This document shows positions 12,301 to 19,602 of a DNA stretch of 64,000 nucleotides, in pieces. Numbering within the stretch: position 1 is the stretch's first letter; each line of letters starts with the position of its first letter. This DNA comes from Streptomyces albogriseolus (lineage in GTDB: Bacteria > Actinomycetota > Actinomycetes > Streptomycetales > Streptomycetaceae), in NCBI GenBank assembly GCA_014650475.1, contig BMVA01000019.1, positions 1-64,000 of the forward strand. The letters run 5' to 3'. The notes under the pieces were generated by a model that worked only from the letters and a program-made list of their open reading frames with translations, ran no database searches and was not told the DNA's origin. A program made the translations under genes and the position numbers.

Positions 12301-13600
12301 CCGTCGCCGGCTCCAGGCGGGTCGCGTCGTACTTGAGCCGGCCGTGCAGCCGGCCCTCCCCCTCGTACAGCTCCAGGGTGAGCAGGCCGAGGCCGGGGGT
12401 GTGCACGTCCTGGCGCCAGTGGGCGCGCAGGCCGTCGCGCAGGGCGACGCCGTCGGTGGCGGCGGCGCCGGCCTCGGCCCAGCTGTGCAGTACGAAGGTG
12501 CAGTTGAACACCGACGGGCCGGCGCCGTCCGGCGCGAGTGCCGCGATCCTCGGGAACGGCAGCCCGGAGTGGTCGACGGCGCGGGCGAGTTCCCGCTGCA
12601 CGGCGGTGACGTAGCCGGCCGCGGTCAGCTCGGGGGCGGGCTGCGGGGCGCGGACCAGCAGGGTGCGGACGAAGTAGCCGACGGTGCGGTCGAAGCGGGG
12701 GTCGGTGCGGGCGCCGAGCGGCACGCCGACGGTGGGGGCGTCCTGACGGCCGTAGGTGGTCAGGGCCTTGAGGTAGGCGGCGAGCAGGACGGCGGCGGCG
12801 CCGGCGCGGTGGGCGCGGGAGAAGGCGCGGATCCGGTCCCAGGCGCCGGTGTCCAGTTCCAGGGGGACGGCCGCCCCGCGCGGGGCGCCGTCGCCGCCGT
12901 CGCCGCCGGGGACGTCGAGCGGGAAGTCGACGGTGAGGTCGGCCCCGTCGAGCCGCTCCCGCCAGTACGCCTCGGCGGTCCCGGTGGCGGCGGCGGCCTC
13001 GGCGGCGCGGTCGGCGGCATAGGCGTCGAAGCCCGCCTCGGGGGCGGGTCCCGGCACCTCGCCGTGGACGTAGGCGGCGAGCAGGTCGGCGAGGAGGATG
13101 CCGGTGGACTCGCCGTCGACGGCGAGGTGGTGCACGACGAGCAGGAGGGTGTGGTGGCCGGGTCCGTGCGCCACCAGCACGGCGCGCAGGACGCCGTCGC
13201 GCTCCAGGTCCAGCTCCCGGCGGGCCTCGGCGGTCACGGCCTCGGCGGGCCAGACGCCGTCCGGGCCGGTGCTCGCGGTGCGCCGCTCCAGCCGGGGGGC
13301 GCGTCCGGGATCGAGGTCGAGGGCGGGCAGGCCGTCGCCGTACGCGTCGTCGACGACCCGCGCGGACAGCAGGGGGTGGCGGGCGACGAGCCGGGCGAGG
13401 GCGGACTCCAGGGCGGTCGCGTCGAGCGGGCCGGTGAGGTCGACGGCGAGCGGCACGTTGTAGGGCGAGGCTCCGGGGTCGGCGCGGTGCTGGAGCAGCA
13501 GTCCCAGCTGGTCCTCGGTCAGCGGCAGCGGCCGTGCCCGGTCCGTCCCGCGTCCGGCGGTCGCGGAGGGCTGCTCGCCCGGCGGGTGGAGCTTGGTCAT
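6371..13600 (-). CDS. NRPS, C-A-PCP-E-C-PCP-TE, terminal module without A domain
   Basis: A 2409-aa synthetase. The order by residue is: C1 ~15-450 (HHLAVDG ~155); A ~480-1000 (TSGSTGLPKG ~626, NAYGPTET, NGKTDR lysine); PCP1 with GGDS ~1047; epimerase ~1100-1530 (HHLVVDG ~1250); C2 ~1570-2010 (HHVLLDG ~1719); PCP2 with GGHS ~2081; type I thioesterase with GGFSGGG ~2216 and a C-terminal GNH histidine. Only ~45 linker residues separate C2 from PCP2, so the second module has no adenylation domain. The A pocket reads DVHHVTAYSK, which I cannot assign. The start is the ATG at 13600, with AGGAG 8 nt upstream. It is preceded by 119 nt containing SARP-like repeats and followed at 19 nt by the monooxygenase pair. 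It is not part of the classical streptogramin B set, and the second TE implies either a separate product or a hand-over from the other line. Confidence 0.95.
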   Translation of the reverse strand: MTKLHPPGEQPSATAGRGTDRARPLPLTEDQLGLLLQHRADPGASPYNVPLAVDLTGPLDATALESALARLVARHPLLSARVVDDAYGDGLPALDLDPGRAPRLERRTASTGPDGVWPAEAVTAEARRELDLERDGVLRAVLVAHGPGHHTLLLVVHHLAVDGESTGILLADLLAAYVHGEVPGPAPEAGFDAYAADRAAEAAAATGTAEAYWRERLDGADLTVDFPLDVPGGDGGDGAPRGAAVPLELDTGAWDRIRAFSRAHRAGAAAVLLAAYLKALTTYGRQDAPTVGVPLGARTDPRFDRTVGYFVRTLLVRAPQPAPELTAAGYVTAVQRELARAVDHSGLPFPRIAALAPDGAGPSVFNCTFVLHSWAEAGAAATDGVALRDGLRAHWRQDVHTPGLGLLTLELYEGEGRLHGRLKYDATRLEPATAEAFTEHVATLAAQLVAEPERPVGALDGIGPRARATLDFLNATDHPVPDTDIDTLLRERAADRGDATAVEADGLRWSYRELDARIDAFAAGLEQAGVRPGDRVGVLLPRSADAVAAMLAVLRTGAAYVPLDAAHPEARRRHIADSSGMRLALVDPATADACPPGPRRVLLSGLAVPGGRAALPGPSGADALHVLYTSGSTGLPKGVQLSHRALVTDVLAAIRHFGLGPEDAVLLKAPFTFDVSAHEMLVALVSGARLVVAPPDAERDPDLLAETLDRHGVTLLHAVPSQLRLLLEADTFGANRTLRTVVSTGESLPNELRAAFEAAHPARLHNAYGPTETSYSTVFSWSRGDRAFWTRRAEVPIGVPFDNIRCYVLDDELRPLPPGAPGELWIGGGTVSDGYVGDPGRTAERYRTLRLGDRTDTVYRTGDLVRLLPGGTLTHLGRLDDQVKVNGNRVELGEVRAALVALPDVRDAAVQAVRHARGSLQIVAHVVTGVPAAALRAALASRLPSHMIPAHFHPVPHIPLLPNGKTDRRALAALTSGGQPDATAPADTPAHDRDDAAPAPAREPAAPAPAEEPPAPAPPSADALRAVRTVWADLLGEAADDAQFFEAGGDSILAMQMVSRLRREGFSLALRDVYRHPVLAGLATRLGGGTEQSGQDDAGTGRTAPPPPAGRAAPLAPVQAWFFRHIRTDRHQWNQSVLLELNHAVDPTTLRLALQAVVAAHPALSARFAPDPDGDASDPSARLMTAAEPFAAYPPQEVLWERDIAEEADFDRALEDAERSLDPLEGVHVRAVLVRDRRAPSAPAHLLIAVHHLVVDGVSWRVLLEDLEHALTALAGGVLPALPPEACRYEDWVASLPAVAAREGEADHWRGVAAARESAHTLLLTAPAPDEEHIRRVEFSLDPEATARLIGPLPARLGLEVHQVMTGAFAQALARWRGTRTVTFDVETHGRHGRDDLFRTVGWFTSIHPLVLGADRALPPDRYLAAVGGDLTAVPDGGVGFGACREFSPDASLRTLLRELPPALVCFNYYGQADQLSPSGGFTMSPRPIPREHSARCERVYGVEVYGIVHGGRLRMGLTWVPSPADGVDEAGVDALVAQMAWVLATLAGADPATVVPAEIGAPGTGSRPRPAALPAPARPGAEDGRPVTVPVTPQQHGLLLDALAHRGTGRYVEQLFWRWHGPLDTDRFTAAWQSVFDRETVLRAAFDWEAEPCLVLHEHVRAEVVRHPAGSVDFEELRERDRLRGFDLRGPGLLRVNVLDEADPGDGGPERARILLTFHHVLLDGWSVSVLLQEFYRAYLAGGLLPGGERRPDVRDYARWLAGQDTAPAREFWSSAVPDATPLVRPAVPGPATGLAGSGRAEVRIAAAQADRLRSWAASSAATESTALQAVWALLLYRAGVTSGSAPVGFGVTVSGRGIPLDSVERLPGLLMNSLPMTVRVDPDAAVTRLLTELRDHALDMAAYEWVSTGQIHQWSGRRPDEKLVESLIVFENYPRGSDDLRTALAAQGIEVELPDAAGSQTAFPVTLLAYRDVDGSLVLAAVHDRARLADEEAARLVGQCARLLRELPDLAGGAATVTDVLAALDDDPPVRMADAPRPDGAGDDAPAWPDGPEAGLVKEAWQTVFGTADVAPGTHFFDAGGHSLLAVRLLRELARRTGRTLRLDDLLAHPRAAQLAALLAGPAPEDGTDGAASVLVPLRPAGHPGAGTLYLVHPPGGQVACYAQLAREYTGPHALVGIRDPRTEDPEPEYRSVEQLAERYVEALRPALERGERIVLGGFSGGGVLAYEMARLIGAAGGRPPLVVMVDAGAPDGDLTDADAEGSFARQLREVAEGRAAVSAGPEPSGPAAEPDGAAGYLAELAQIADWMRGDGGGDPVELMRVSVEAVQRYRPRPAPGPVVVLRAGDTGFGKGASYDESDRFHHRPGLGWEDHVDDLVIRVVPGNHVTMLTGDNVRGLARILASALTN

Positions 13601-13671
13601 CGGGGGTCTCCTGGGTCGGATCCGAGGCCTCTGCCCGGGTGTGCGCATCCGGTGGCGAGCGTGCCGGGCTG

Positions 13672-13700
13672 CTCTGGCGCGGTGCTGACGGGGAGCTGAC
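13672..13700 (-). promoter_or_regulatory. SARP-type direct repeats upstream of NRPS at 6371-13600
   Basis: Read on the minus strand, three heptamers GTCAGCT, GTCAGCA and GCCAGAG are separated by exactly 4 nt (11-bp period). This is the binding layout of Streptomyces antibiotic regulatory proteins. I recall a GTCAG-type heptamer reported for the pristinamycin SARPs. Eight nt after the last heptamer lies CACGCT, a poor but correctly spaced -10. The site is 72-100 nt upstream of the ATG, in the longest gap within the peptide half. It would allow this NRPS to be transcribed independently of the pgl genes upstream. Confidence 0.55.
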
Positions 13701-13719
13701 GTGGGGTTTCGTGCGCCCG

Positions 13720-15036
13720 CTACGGGGTGCGGGCGGCGACGAAGGCCCGGAGACGGTCGAGTCCCTCGGCGATGTCGGTCTCCGTCAGGACGCTGAAGGA
13801 GAGCCGGATCTGGTTCAGGCCGCCGGAGCCTGCGTAGAAGTGGTACATCGGCGTCCACAGCACGCCGAACCGCTCGGCCGACTCCTCCAGGGCGGCCTCG
13901 TCCGCGGTGAACGGCACGGTGACCACGGCGAACAGCCCTCCCTCGGGCGCGTTCCAGCCGACCGGGCCGCCGCGCGGGAAGCGTGCCGCCAGCCCGTCGA
14001 GCACGGCGCGCAGGTTGCGGCGGTAGACGGTGGCCTCGCGGGCGCAGGCGCGCTCCATGCTGCACCCGTTCTCCAGCAGGAGTCCGCCGATCGCGGCCTG
14101 CGCGACGCTCGAGGTGTTGAGGGTGAGCATGCTCTTGAGCTTGGCGAGCTGGTCGGTGAGCGTGCCGCCCTCGGCCACCTGCTGTCCGGCGACGACGTAG
14201 CCGATCCGCGCGCCCGGGTAGGCGGTCTTGGCGAAGGAGCCGATGTAGACCACGCGGCCGGAGCGGTCCAGGGACTTCAGGGTCGGCGGCCGGCCCGAGC
14301 CGTCGTGGAACATGGAGTACGGGTTGTCCTCGACGACCAGCAGGTCGTGCGCGTCGGCGACGCGCAGCAGCTCCCGGCGGGCCGCCTCGGGCATCCGGGC
14401 CCCGCCGGGGTTGGAGAAGTCGGGCACGACGTACAGGGCGCGGGGGCGCAGCCCGGCGGCGCGTGCCTCGTCGGCGGCGCGGCCCACGGCGGCGGGGTCG
14501 AGCCCGGCGGGGCCCTCGGGCACGGGCAGCACCCGGGTCTCGGTGAGCCGGGCCGCGCCGGTGAACCCGACGTAGGTGGGCGCAGCCGCCAGGACGACGT
14601 CGCGTGCGTCGCGTCGCAGGGCGCGCAGCACCAGGACCATGGCCTCCTGGCAGCCGGTGGTGACGAGGACGTCGGCCGCGTCGGCGGTGATGCCCTCGTC
14701 GAGGAGGAGGTGGCGGACGATCAGATCGCCCACGATGCCCTTGGTCGCCCCGTACTGGAACAGGGTGCGCCGTACCTGACGCCGGTCCATGCCCCGCTCG
14801 GTCTCGAGGTACCGGGTGAACAGGCGCAGGTGGCGGTGGAGGGCCTCGCTGTCGAAGTACTCCTCGTAGGGCCTGCCCGCGGCGAAGGACACGGCGTCCG
14901 GGTAGGCGCCGGTGATCTCGTTGAGCAGGGTCATCGAGGTGAGCGCGGGGTCGCTGAGGCTGGCGTGCAGGCCGGCCGTGGAAAGGGCGGGCGCGGCCCG
15001 GCCCGGCGTGTCCAGCAGGCCCGCGGCCGGGGTCAT
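13720..15036 (-). CDS. pglE: PLP aminotransferase, phenylglycine-forming (PglE-type)
   Basis: A 438-aa fold-type I aminotransferase (class I/II). The PLP lysine is K270 in [23 protein letters not shown] (~205-212) and VVEDNPY (~235) carry the cofactor-ring contacts. The start ATG at 15036 overlaps the MbtH stop (ATGA), placing it last in the tightly coupled operon. In the pristinamycin pathway PglE aminates phenylglyoxylate to L-phenylglycine. The operon context and the phenylglycine-like pocket in the last NRPS module support the same role here. The amino donor is unknown; in related hydroxyphenylglycine pathways it is a phenylalanine or tyrosine that regenerates the pathway's own precursor keto acid. 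A general aromatic aminotransferase remains possible from sequence alone. Confidence 0.82.
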   Translation of the reverse strand: MTPAAGLLDTPGRAAPALSTAGLHASLSDPALTSMTLLNEITGAYPDAVSFAAGRPYEEYFDSEALHRHLRLFTRYLETERGMDRRQVRRTLFQYGATKGIVGDLIVRHLLLDEGITADAADVLVTTGCQEAMVLVLRALRRDARDVVLAAAPTYVGFTGAARLTETRVLPVPEGPAGLDPAAVGRAADEARAAGLRPRALYVVPDFSNPGGARMPEAARRELLRVADAHDLLVVEDNPYSMFHDGSGRPPTLKSLDRSGRVVYIGSFAKTAYPGARIGYVVAGQQVAEGGTLTDQLAKLKSMLTLNTSSVAQAAIGGLLLENGCSMERACAREATVYRRNLRAVLDGLAARFPRGGPVGWNAPEGGLFAVVTVPFTADEAALEESAERFGVLWTPMYHFYAGSGGLNQIRLSFSVLTETDIAEGLDRLRAFVAARTP

Positions 15037-15251
15037 GCCGCCGTGCCCTTCATGGCGTCGATCAGGCTCGCCGGCCGCATGTCGGTCCAGTGCTCGGTGA
15101 TGTGGGCGAGCGCGGTGTCCCGGTCGGTGGCCGGCAGCGCCACGGTCCACCCGGCCGGCACCTCGGCGAAGGACGGCCACAGCGAGTGCTGGCCCTCGTC
15201 GTTGACCAGGACGAGGTAGGTGCCTTCGGGGTCCTCGAAGGGGTTGGTCAT
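15033..15251 (-). CDS. MbtH-like adenylation-domain chaperone
   Basis: A 72-aa MbtH protein. It shows NPFED at the N-terminus, [12 protein letters not shown], a VPAGW tryptophan and EHWTDMRP, that is, the three conserved tryptophans. MbtH proteins bind NRPS adenylation domains and are needed for their folding or activity. It is coupled on both sides by ATGA overlaps, with the thioesterase upstream and the aminotransferase downstream. Its placement inside the phenylglycine operon ties precursor supply to NRPS activation. It is the only MbtH gene in the window, so it may serve all seven A domains. Confidence 0.96.
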   Translation of the reverse strand: MTNPFEDPEGTYLVLVNDEGQHSLWPSFAEVPAGWTVALPATDRDTALAHITEHWTDMRPASLIDAMKGTAA

Positions 15252-16072
15252 GTCGGTCTCCCGGAGTTCGGCGACGGGGCGGAACGGTCCCGGTCCACTG
15301 TGGCCACCGGTGCTGCCGGAGGGCTGACGCGCCGCTGACGGCCGTCCGCGGCGAGGTCGGTGACGAGGTCGAGCAGCACCGGGGCCGGGTCGTCCAGGAG
15401 GTGGAAGTGGCCGCCGGGGAAGGTGCGTTCGCGTACCGGGCCGTCGGTGACGGCGGCCCAGGCGGACGCCTCCCCTGCGGTGAGTTCGGGGTCGGAGAGG
15501 GCGCGGTGCACGGTCACCGGCACGGCCAGGCGGGGGCCGTGCCGCTGCCGGTAGGTCTCCCCGAGGGCGTAGTCGGCGCGGGCCGTGCGCAGGGCCAGGT
15601 CGAGGAGGTCGGGGTGGGCCAGGACCTCGTCGGGCAGGCCGCCGAGGCGGCGCAGCTCGGCGAGCAGTCCCGCGTCGTCGGCGCGGTGGACGGAGCCGGG
15701 GCGGACGCGGTGCGGCGGCGGCATGCCGGAGACGACGAGGCGGACGGGGGCGCGGCCTGCCGCCTGGAGCCTGAGCGTCACCTCGTAGGCGACGAGCGCG
15801 CCGAGGCTGTGGCCGTAGAGGGCGAACGGGCCGCCGGTGAGGGGCGCCGCGTCCGCCGCCGCGGCGTCGGCCAGCGCGTGCAGGCCGGTGTGGAGGGGTT
15901 CGGCGATGCGGTCGGCGTGCCCGGGGTACTGCGCGGCGTGCACCTCGACGCTGCCGGGCAGCAGGGCGGGCCAGTCGCGGTAGGCGCTCGCGGAGCCGCC
16001 GCCGTAGGGGAAGCACAGCAGCCGGACGGCGGCCCGGGGGCGGGGTGCGAAGCAGCGGTACCAGGCGTTCAT
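15248..16072 (-). CDS. pglD: Type II thioesterase (PglD-type)
   Basis: A 274-aa alpha/beta-hydrolase of the external (type II) thioesterase family. The nucleophile motif is GHSLG (S89), the oxyanion-side motif is FPYGGG (~21-26), and the catalytic histidine lies in GGHFHLL near the C-terminus. The C-terminal ~25 residues after the fold are a proline/arginine-rich tail. It is coupled by ATGA overlaps to the E1 beta gene (upstream) and mbtH (downstream). In the published phenylglycine scheme PglD hydrolyses a benzoylformyl thioester. If the dioxygenase at 18182-19585 acts like DpgC, which releases CoA itself, PglD could instead be an editing enzyme that clears misprimed carrier domains. Confidence 0.85.
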   Translation of the reverse strand: MNAWYRCFAPRPRAAVRLLCFPYGGGSASAYRDWPALLPGSVEVHAAQYPGHADRIAEPLHTGLHALADAAAADAAPLTGGPFALYGHSLGALVAYEVTLRLQAAGRAPVRLVVSGMPPPHRVRPGSVHRADDAGLLAELRRLGGLPDEVLAHPDLLDLALRTARADYALGETYRQRHGPRLAVPVTVHRALSDPELTAGEASAWAAVTDGPVRERTFPGGHFHLLDDPAPVLLDLVTDLAADGRQRRVSPPAAPVATVDRDRSAPSPNSGRPT

Positions 16073-17097
16073 GCCGCCGCCGTCCGGCGGGCCGGCCATT
16101 CCAGCCGGCCGACCGCGTCCAGGATCCGCGCGACGCCGGGCAGGTAGTGCCTCTCGACGAGCGGGGGCGGGTAGGGCACGTCGTACCCGGTGACCCGCAG
16201 GACGGGCGCCTCCAGGTGGTAGAAGCAGCGCTCGGTGACCGTCGCGGCCACCTCGGCGCCGGGGCCGGCGAAGCCGTGCGCCTCGTGCACGACGACGGCG
16301 CGGCCGGTGCGGCGGACGCTGGCGCAGACCGTCTCCTCGTCGAACGGGGCCAGCGTGCGCAGGTCGACGACCTCCAGGCTGAGTCCGTCGGCGGCCGCCG
16401 CCTCGGCGGCCTGGAGCGCGACGGGCACGGCGGGGCCGTGCGCGATCAGGGTGGCGTCGGTGCCGCTCCGGCGTACGGCGGCCCAGCCGAGGGGGCCGGT
16501 GTCCACCGGCAGCCCGACGGACTCCTTCTGCCAGTAGAGGCGTTTGGGTTCGAGGAAGATCACCGGGTCGTCGGACTCGATGCTGCGGCGGAGCATCGAG
16601 TAGGCGTCGGCGACGGTGGCCGGGGCGACGACGGTCAGGCCGGGGGTGGCCATGTAGTACACCTCGGAGGAGTCGCTGTGGTGCTCCACTCCCCCGATGC
16701 CGCCGCCGTAGGGGATGCGCACGGTCAGCGGCAGCGGCAGGGCGCCGCGTGTGCGGGCCCGGAACTTCGCGACGTGGCTGACGAGTTGCTCGAACGCCGG
16801 GTAGGCGAACGCGTCGAACTGCATCTCGATCACGGGGCGCCGGCCGTACATCGCCATGCCGATCGCGGTGCCGACGATGGCGGACTCGGCGAGCGGGGTG
16901 TCGAAGCAGCGGTCGTCGCCGAACTCCCGGGCCAGGCCGTCGGTGACGCGGAACACCCCGCCGAGGACGGCGACGTCCTCGCCGAAGACGACGACGTCGT
17001 CGTCGGCGCGCAGGGCGTCGCGCAGCGCCGAGTTCAGCGCCCCGGCCAGGGTGACGGCCGCGCCCCGGGGTGCGGCGGACACGGTGCCCGCGGTCAT
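16069..17097 (-). CDS. pglC: 2-oxoacid dehydrogenase E1 beta subunit (PglC-type)
   Basis: A 342-aa transketolase-like E1 beta subunit. It shows [18 protein letters not shown], then [29 protein letters not shown], then a C-terminal transketolase-C region ([30 protein letters not shown]). It pairs with the alpha subunit encoded just upstream (ATGA overlap 17094-17097). In phenylglycine biosynthesis the complex decarboxylates phenylpyruvate to phenylacetyl-CoA. By sequence alone it resembles branched-chain 2-oxoacid dehydrogenase, so the phenylpyruvate role rests on the operon. No E2 or E3 gene is present; those would have to come from a housekeeping complex. Confidence 0.88.
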   Translation of the reverse strand: MTAGTVSAAPRGAAVTLAGALNSALRDALRADDDVVVFGEDVAVLGGVFRVTDGLAREFGDDRCFDTPLAESAIVGTAIGMAMYGRRPVIEMQFDAFAYPAFEQLVSHVAKFRARTRGALPLPLTVRIPYGGGIGGVEHHSDSSEVYYMATPGLTVVAPATVADAYSMLRRSIESDDPVIFLEPKRLYWQKESVGLPVDTGPLGWAAVRRSGTDATLIAHGPAVPVALQAAEAAAADGLSLEVVDLRTLAPFDEETVCASVRRTGRAVVVHEAHGFAGPGAEVAATVTERCFYHLEAPVLRVTGYDVPYPPPLVERHYLPGVARILDAVGRLEWPARRTAAA

Positions 17098-18185
17098 GAC
17101 CCCTCCTCCTGTTCCCCGTCCGTCTGTTCCCCGTCCGCCCGTTCCCCGTCCCCTGCGCCGGCGAGTTCGCCGGCCAGGGCGGCGGCCTGGGCGCGCAGCC
17201 GGTGCGGCGGGTGACGGTAGACGTGCCGGAACATCTCCGCCGGATCGCACGTCGGCGGCGTCTCGAAGTCGCGGCGCAGCGTGCGGCTGAGACCGTCGGC
17301 CTCGTCCGCCACGGCGGCGGCCGCCGCCTCGTCCAGCGTGCCGTCGGCGAGCAGCAGGCGCTCCAGACGGGCGACGGGGTCCTTCCGGGCCCAGGAGGCG
17401 ATCTCCTCCCGCGGGCGGTAGCGGGTGTCGTCGTCGGCGTTGGTGTGGGCCTCCATGCGGTAGGTGACGGCCTCCACCAGGGTGGGGCCGCCGCCGGCGC
17501 GGGCCCGTTCGGCGGCCTCGGCGACGGCCCGGTGCACGGCGGGGGCGTCGTTGCCGTCCACCCGCACCCCGGCCGCGCCGTAGCCCGCCGCCTTGTCGGC
17601 GAGCGTGCGGGCTGCGGTCTGCTTCGCCAGCGGCACACTGATGGCGTACTGGTTGTTCTGCACGAGGAACACCACGGGCGCCCGGCGCACCGCGGCGTAG
17701 TTGACCGCCTCGTGGAAGTCCCCTTCGCTGGTGGCCCCGTCGCCGACGAAGGCGAGGGCGACCAGGTCGTCGCCGGCGGTGCGGGCGGCGTCGGCGAGGC
17801 CGGCCGCGTGCAGGCACTGGGTGGCCAGCGGGGTGCACTGCGGGGCGGCGCGGTGGGCGCGCGGGTCGTAGCCGCAGTGCCGGTCGCCGCGGAACAGGGT
17901 GAGCACCTCGACGGGGGCGATGCCGCGGGTGAGCAGGGCGACGCTCTCGCGGTAGGTCGGGAAGACCCAGTCGGTGGGGCGCAGGGCGAGGACGGGCGCC
18001 ACCTGGCACGCCTCCTGGCCGCGGGAGGACGGGTAGACGGCGAGCCGTCCCTGCCGGGTGAAGGTGGTGGCGGTGGTGTCGAAGGCACGCCCGAGGACCA
18101 TGGCCCGGTACAGGGCGAGCGCCGTCTCGCGCGGGAGGCCGGCCGGCGCCGGCGCTGTCATGGGGGCGTCGAGCACCGCGGTCAT
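17094..18185 (-). CDS. pglB: 2-oxoacid dehydrogenase E1 alpha subunit, TPP-binding (PglB-type)
   Basis: A 363-aa thiamine-diphosphate-dependent E1 alpha subunit. The TPP signature is complete: GDG at 148-150 and NN at 177-178, with NQYAIS following. An upstream TYRESVALLTRG segment is also family-typical. The last ~25 residues are a low-complexity acidic tail rich in DGEQ, encoded by a 15-bp tandem repeat, and look dispensable. The start ATG at 18185 overlaps the dioxygenase stop (ATGA). With its beta partner it should convert phenylpyruvate to phenylacetyl-CoA, the substrate for the dioxygenase encoded immediately upstream. The alternative reading, a branched-chain keto acid dehydrogenase supplying primer units, is less likely here because no fatty-acyl or PKS loading function is nearby. 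Confidence 0.88.
   Translation of the reverse strand: MTAVLDAPMTAPAPAGLPRETALALYRAMVLGRAFDTTATTFTRQGRLAVYPSSRGQEACQVAPVLALRPTDWVFPTYRESVALLTRGIAPVEVLTLFRGDRHCGYDPRAHRAAPQCTPLATQCLHAAGLADAARTAGDDLVALAFVGDGATSEGDFHEAVNYAAVRRAPVVFLVQNNQYAISVPLAKQTAARTLADKAAGYGAAGVRVDGNDAPAVHRAVAEAAERARAGGGPTLVEAVTYRMEAHTNADDDTRYRPREEIASWARKDPVARLERLLLADGTLDEAAAAAVADEADGLSRTLRRDFETPPTCDPAEMFRHVYRHPPHRLRAQAAALAGELAGAGDGERADGEQTDGEQEEGS
17111..17154. repeat. 15-bp tandem repeat at the 3' end of the E1 alpha gene
   Basis: Three consecutive 15-bp units beginning gttccccgtcc encode the repetitive DGEQ tail of the E1 alpha protein. The repeat is in frame, so length changes would not disrupt the gene. Confidence 0.7.
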
Positions 18186-19585
18186 GCGGCCTCCTCCCTC
18201 CGCCGGTCGATCCAGGTGCGCTCCAGGGTGTCGATCAGCGCCGGGCTGTGCAGCAGCCGCGCCTGCTCGTAGGCGTAGCGGGCCAGGTAGCGCCGGAAGA
18301 GATCGGCGGGCTCCTCGGCGAGGGCGAGCATGCGCCGGTTGGCCCCCACGGCCGGGTGGTCGAGGTGCTGGGCGGCGCGTTCCACGGCCGTGTCCATGGC
18401 GTCGGCGGGCGCCGTCTCGTCGACGATCAGGGCCGCCTCGGGGTCGGTGGCGCGCAGCTTGCGGCCCCACAGGATCAGACGGCGGGAGAACCGGGAGCCG
18501 GTCAGGTGCAGCAGGCGCAGGTTGGCCAGGCCCGGCACCAGGCCCTCCTCCATGGCGGGCAGGCTGAACCAGGCGTCCTCGGCGGCGACGACCCGGTCCA
18601 TCACGGGCAGGATCTGCATGCCGCCGCCGATGGCGAAGGCGTCCACGGCGCCCACCCAGGGCTTGTCGGCGTCCGGCCACCAGCCGTCCCCGTGGGTGTC
18701 GTCCAGGCACAGGCCGCGCACGAACTTGGCGAGGTAGCCGGCCTCGCGGCGCAGCATGAAGCCCAGCAGGGAGATGTCGCCGTGGTAGAGGTGGGTGAGG
18801 TTGATGCCGGCGCTGAACACGCGGCGGCCCGCGTAGGCGGGGTGGGTCTGGGGTGCGCCGCGCAGCACGCCGACATGGCTGGCGGGGTCCAGCAGCACCA
18901 GGTCGGTGCCGGTCTCCAGGGCCTCGACCGCGCAGTCGTCCTCGGCGTTGAGGAACTCGTCGTTGCACAGTTCGAGGGTGGCGACGCCGTCCCGCCGGGT
19001 GACGGTGGCCACGCCCAGGTCGGCGCGGCCGGTGACCCGGAAGTCGGTGAGCGCGGTCAGCGCGCGGTCGGTGGGGCGGAGCATGGCGCGCAGCAGATGG
19101 CCGCCGGTGCGCGGGACGCTGAGCACGGCCTGGAGGAACAGGCCGACGGCGACCTCCCAGCCCTCCTTGTTGCGCTGGAGCCGGCGGGACTCCTCCGCGA
19201 GCTGTTCGCGGGTCGGCACCAGTCCGGGGAAGGCGTGGGAGGCCCGCTCGGTGAGGTCCTCGACGCGCAGGGAGCGGGTGAGGCCGTCGGTGAGTTCGGT
19301 GTAGACGCGTTCGGCGTGGGCGGCCAGGAACCGGCGGCGCAGGTCGTGGAGTTCCTCGTGGGCGGAGGCGGCGTGCCGCTGGGCGGCGACGCTGCGTTCG
19401 GCGCGGGGCCCGAGGTCGGCGATGCGGCCGACGCCCGCCTCGAGGTAGGCGGTGACCGCCGCCCGGTCGGTGGTGAAGTCACCGGTGACGGCGGGCGGTT
19501 CGGTCACGGGGCGGGGTGCGGCGGCGGGTGCGGCCGGCGCCGCCGAGCCGGCCGGGGCGCGGTCGGCGAGGGTGGGTGTGCGCAC
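18182..19585 (-). CDS. pglA: DpgC-like CoA-dependent dioxygenase (PglA position)
   Basis: A 467-aa member of the DpgC branch of the enoyl-CoA hydratase/crotonase superfamily. It has a long alpha-helical N-terminal region (~40-185) followed by the crotonase core: FSAGINLTHLYHGD (~257-270) and the oxyanion-hole segment AFAIGGGMQ (~316-324). DpgC, in dihydroxyphenylglycine biosynthesis, oxidises arylacetyl-CoA with O2, without cofactor, to the arylglyoxylate and free CoA. Here phenylacetyl-CoA from the E1 pair is the logical substrate, giving phenylglyoxylate for the aminotransferase. DpgA, DpgB and DpgD are absent, so the dihydroxy pathway is excluded. I chose the GTG at 19585, with GGAG 7 nt upstream. 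It lies 17 nt after the large NRPS stop and heads the five-gene supply cassette. The substrate is inference; the family is clear. Confidence 0.85.
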   Translation of the reverse strand: MRTPTLADRAPAGSAAPAAPAAAPRPVTEPPAVTGDFTTDRAAVTAYLEAGVGRIADLGPRAERSVAAQRHAASAHEELHDLRRRFLAAHAERVYTELTDGLTRSLRVEDLTERASHAFPGLVPTREQLAEESRRLQRNKEGWEVAVGLFLQAVLSVPRTGGHLLRAMLRPTDRALTALTDFRVTGRADLGVATVTRRDGVATLELCNDEFLNAEDDCAVEALETGTDLVLLDPASHVGVLRGAPQTHPAYAGRRVFSAGINLTHLYHGDISLLGFMLRREAGYLAKFVRGLCLDDTHGDGWWPDADKPWVGAVDAFAIGGGMQILPVMDRVVAAEDAWFSLPAMEEGLVPGLANLRLLHLTGSRFSRRLILWGRKLRATDPEAALIVDETAPADAMDTAVERAAQHLDHPAVGANRRMLALAEEPADLFRRYLARYAYEQARLLHSPALIDTLERTWIDRRREEAA

Positions 19586-19602
19586 GGTGGGTCTCCGATC
19601 GG

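Noticed and set aside
16069-18185. Branched-chain keto acid dehydrogenase (bkd) operon for fatty-acid primers
   Set aside because: No E2 gene follows. Instead the genes are fused by overlaps to a DpgC-like dioxygenase, thioesterase and aminotransferase, which fits phenylglycine supply better.
18182-19585. Dihydroxyphenylglycine (Dpg) pathway
   Set aside because: DpgC is normally accompanied by the type III PKS DpgA and by DpgB/DpgD, none of which are here, while dehydrogenase E1 subunits are.
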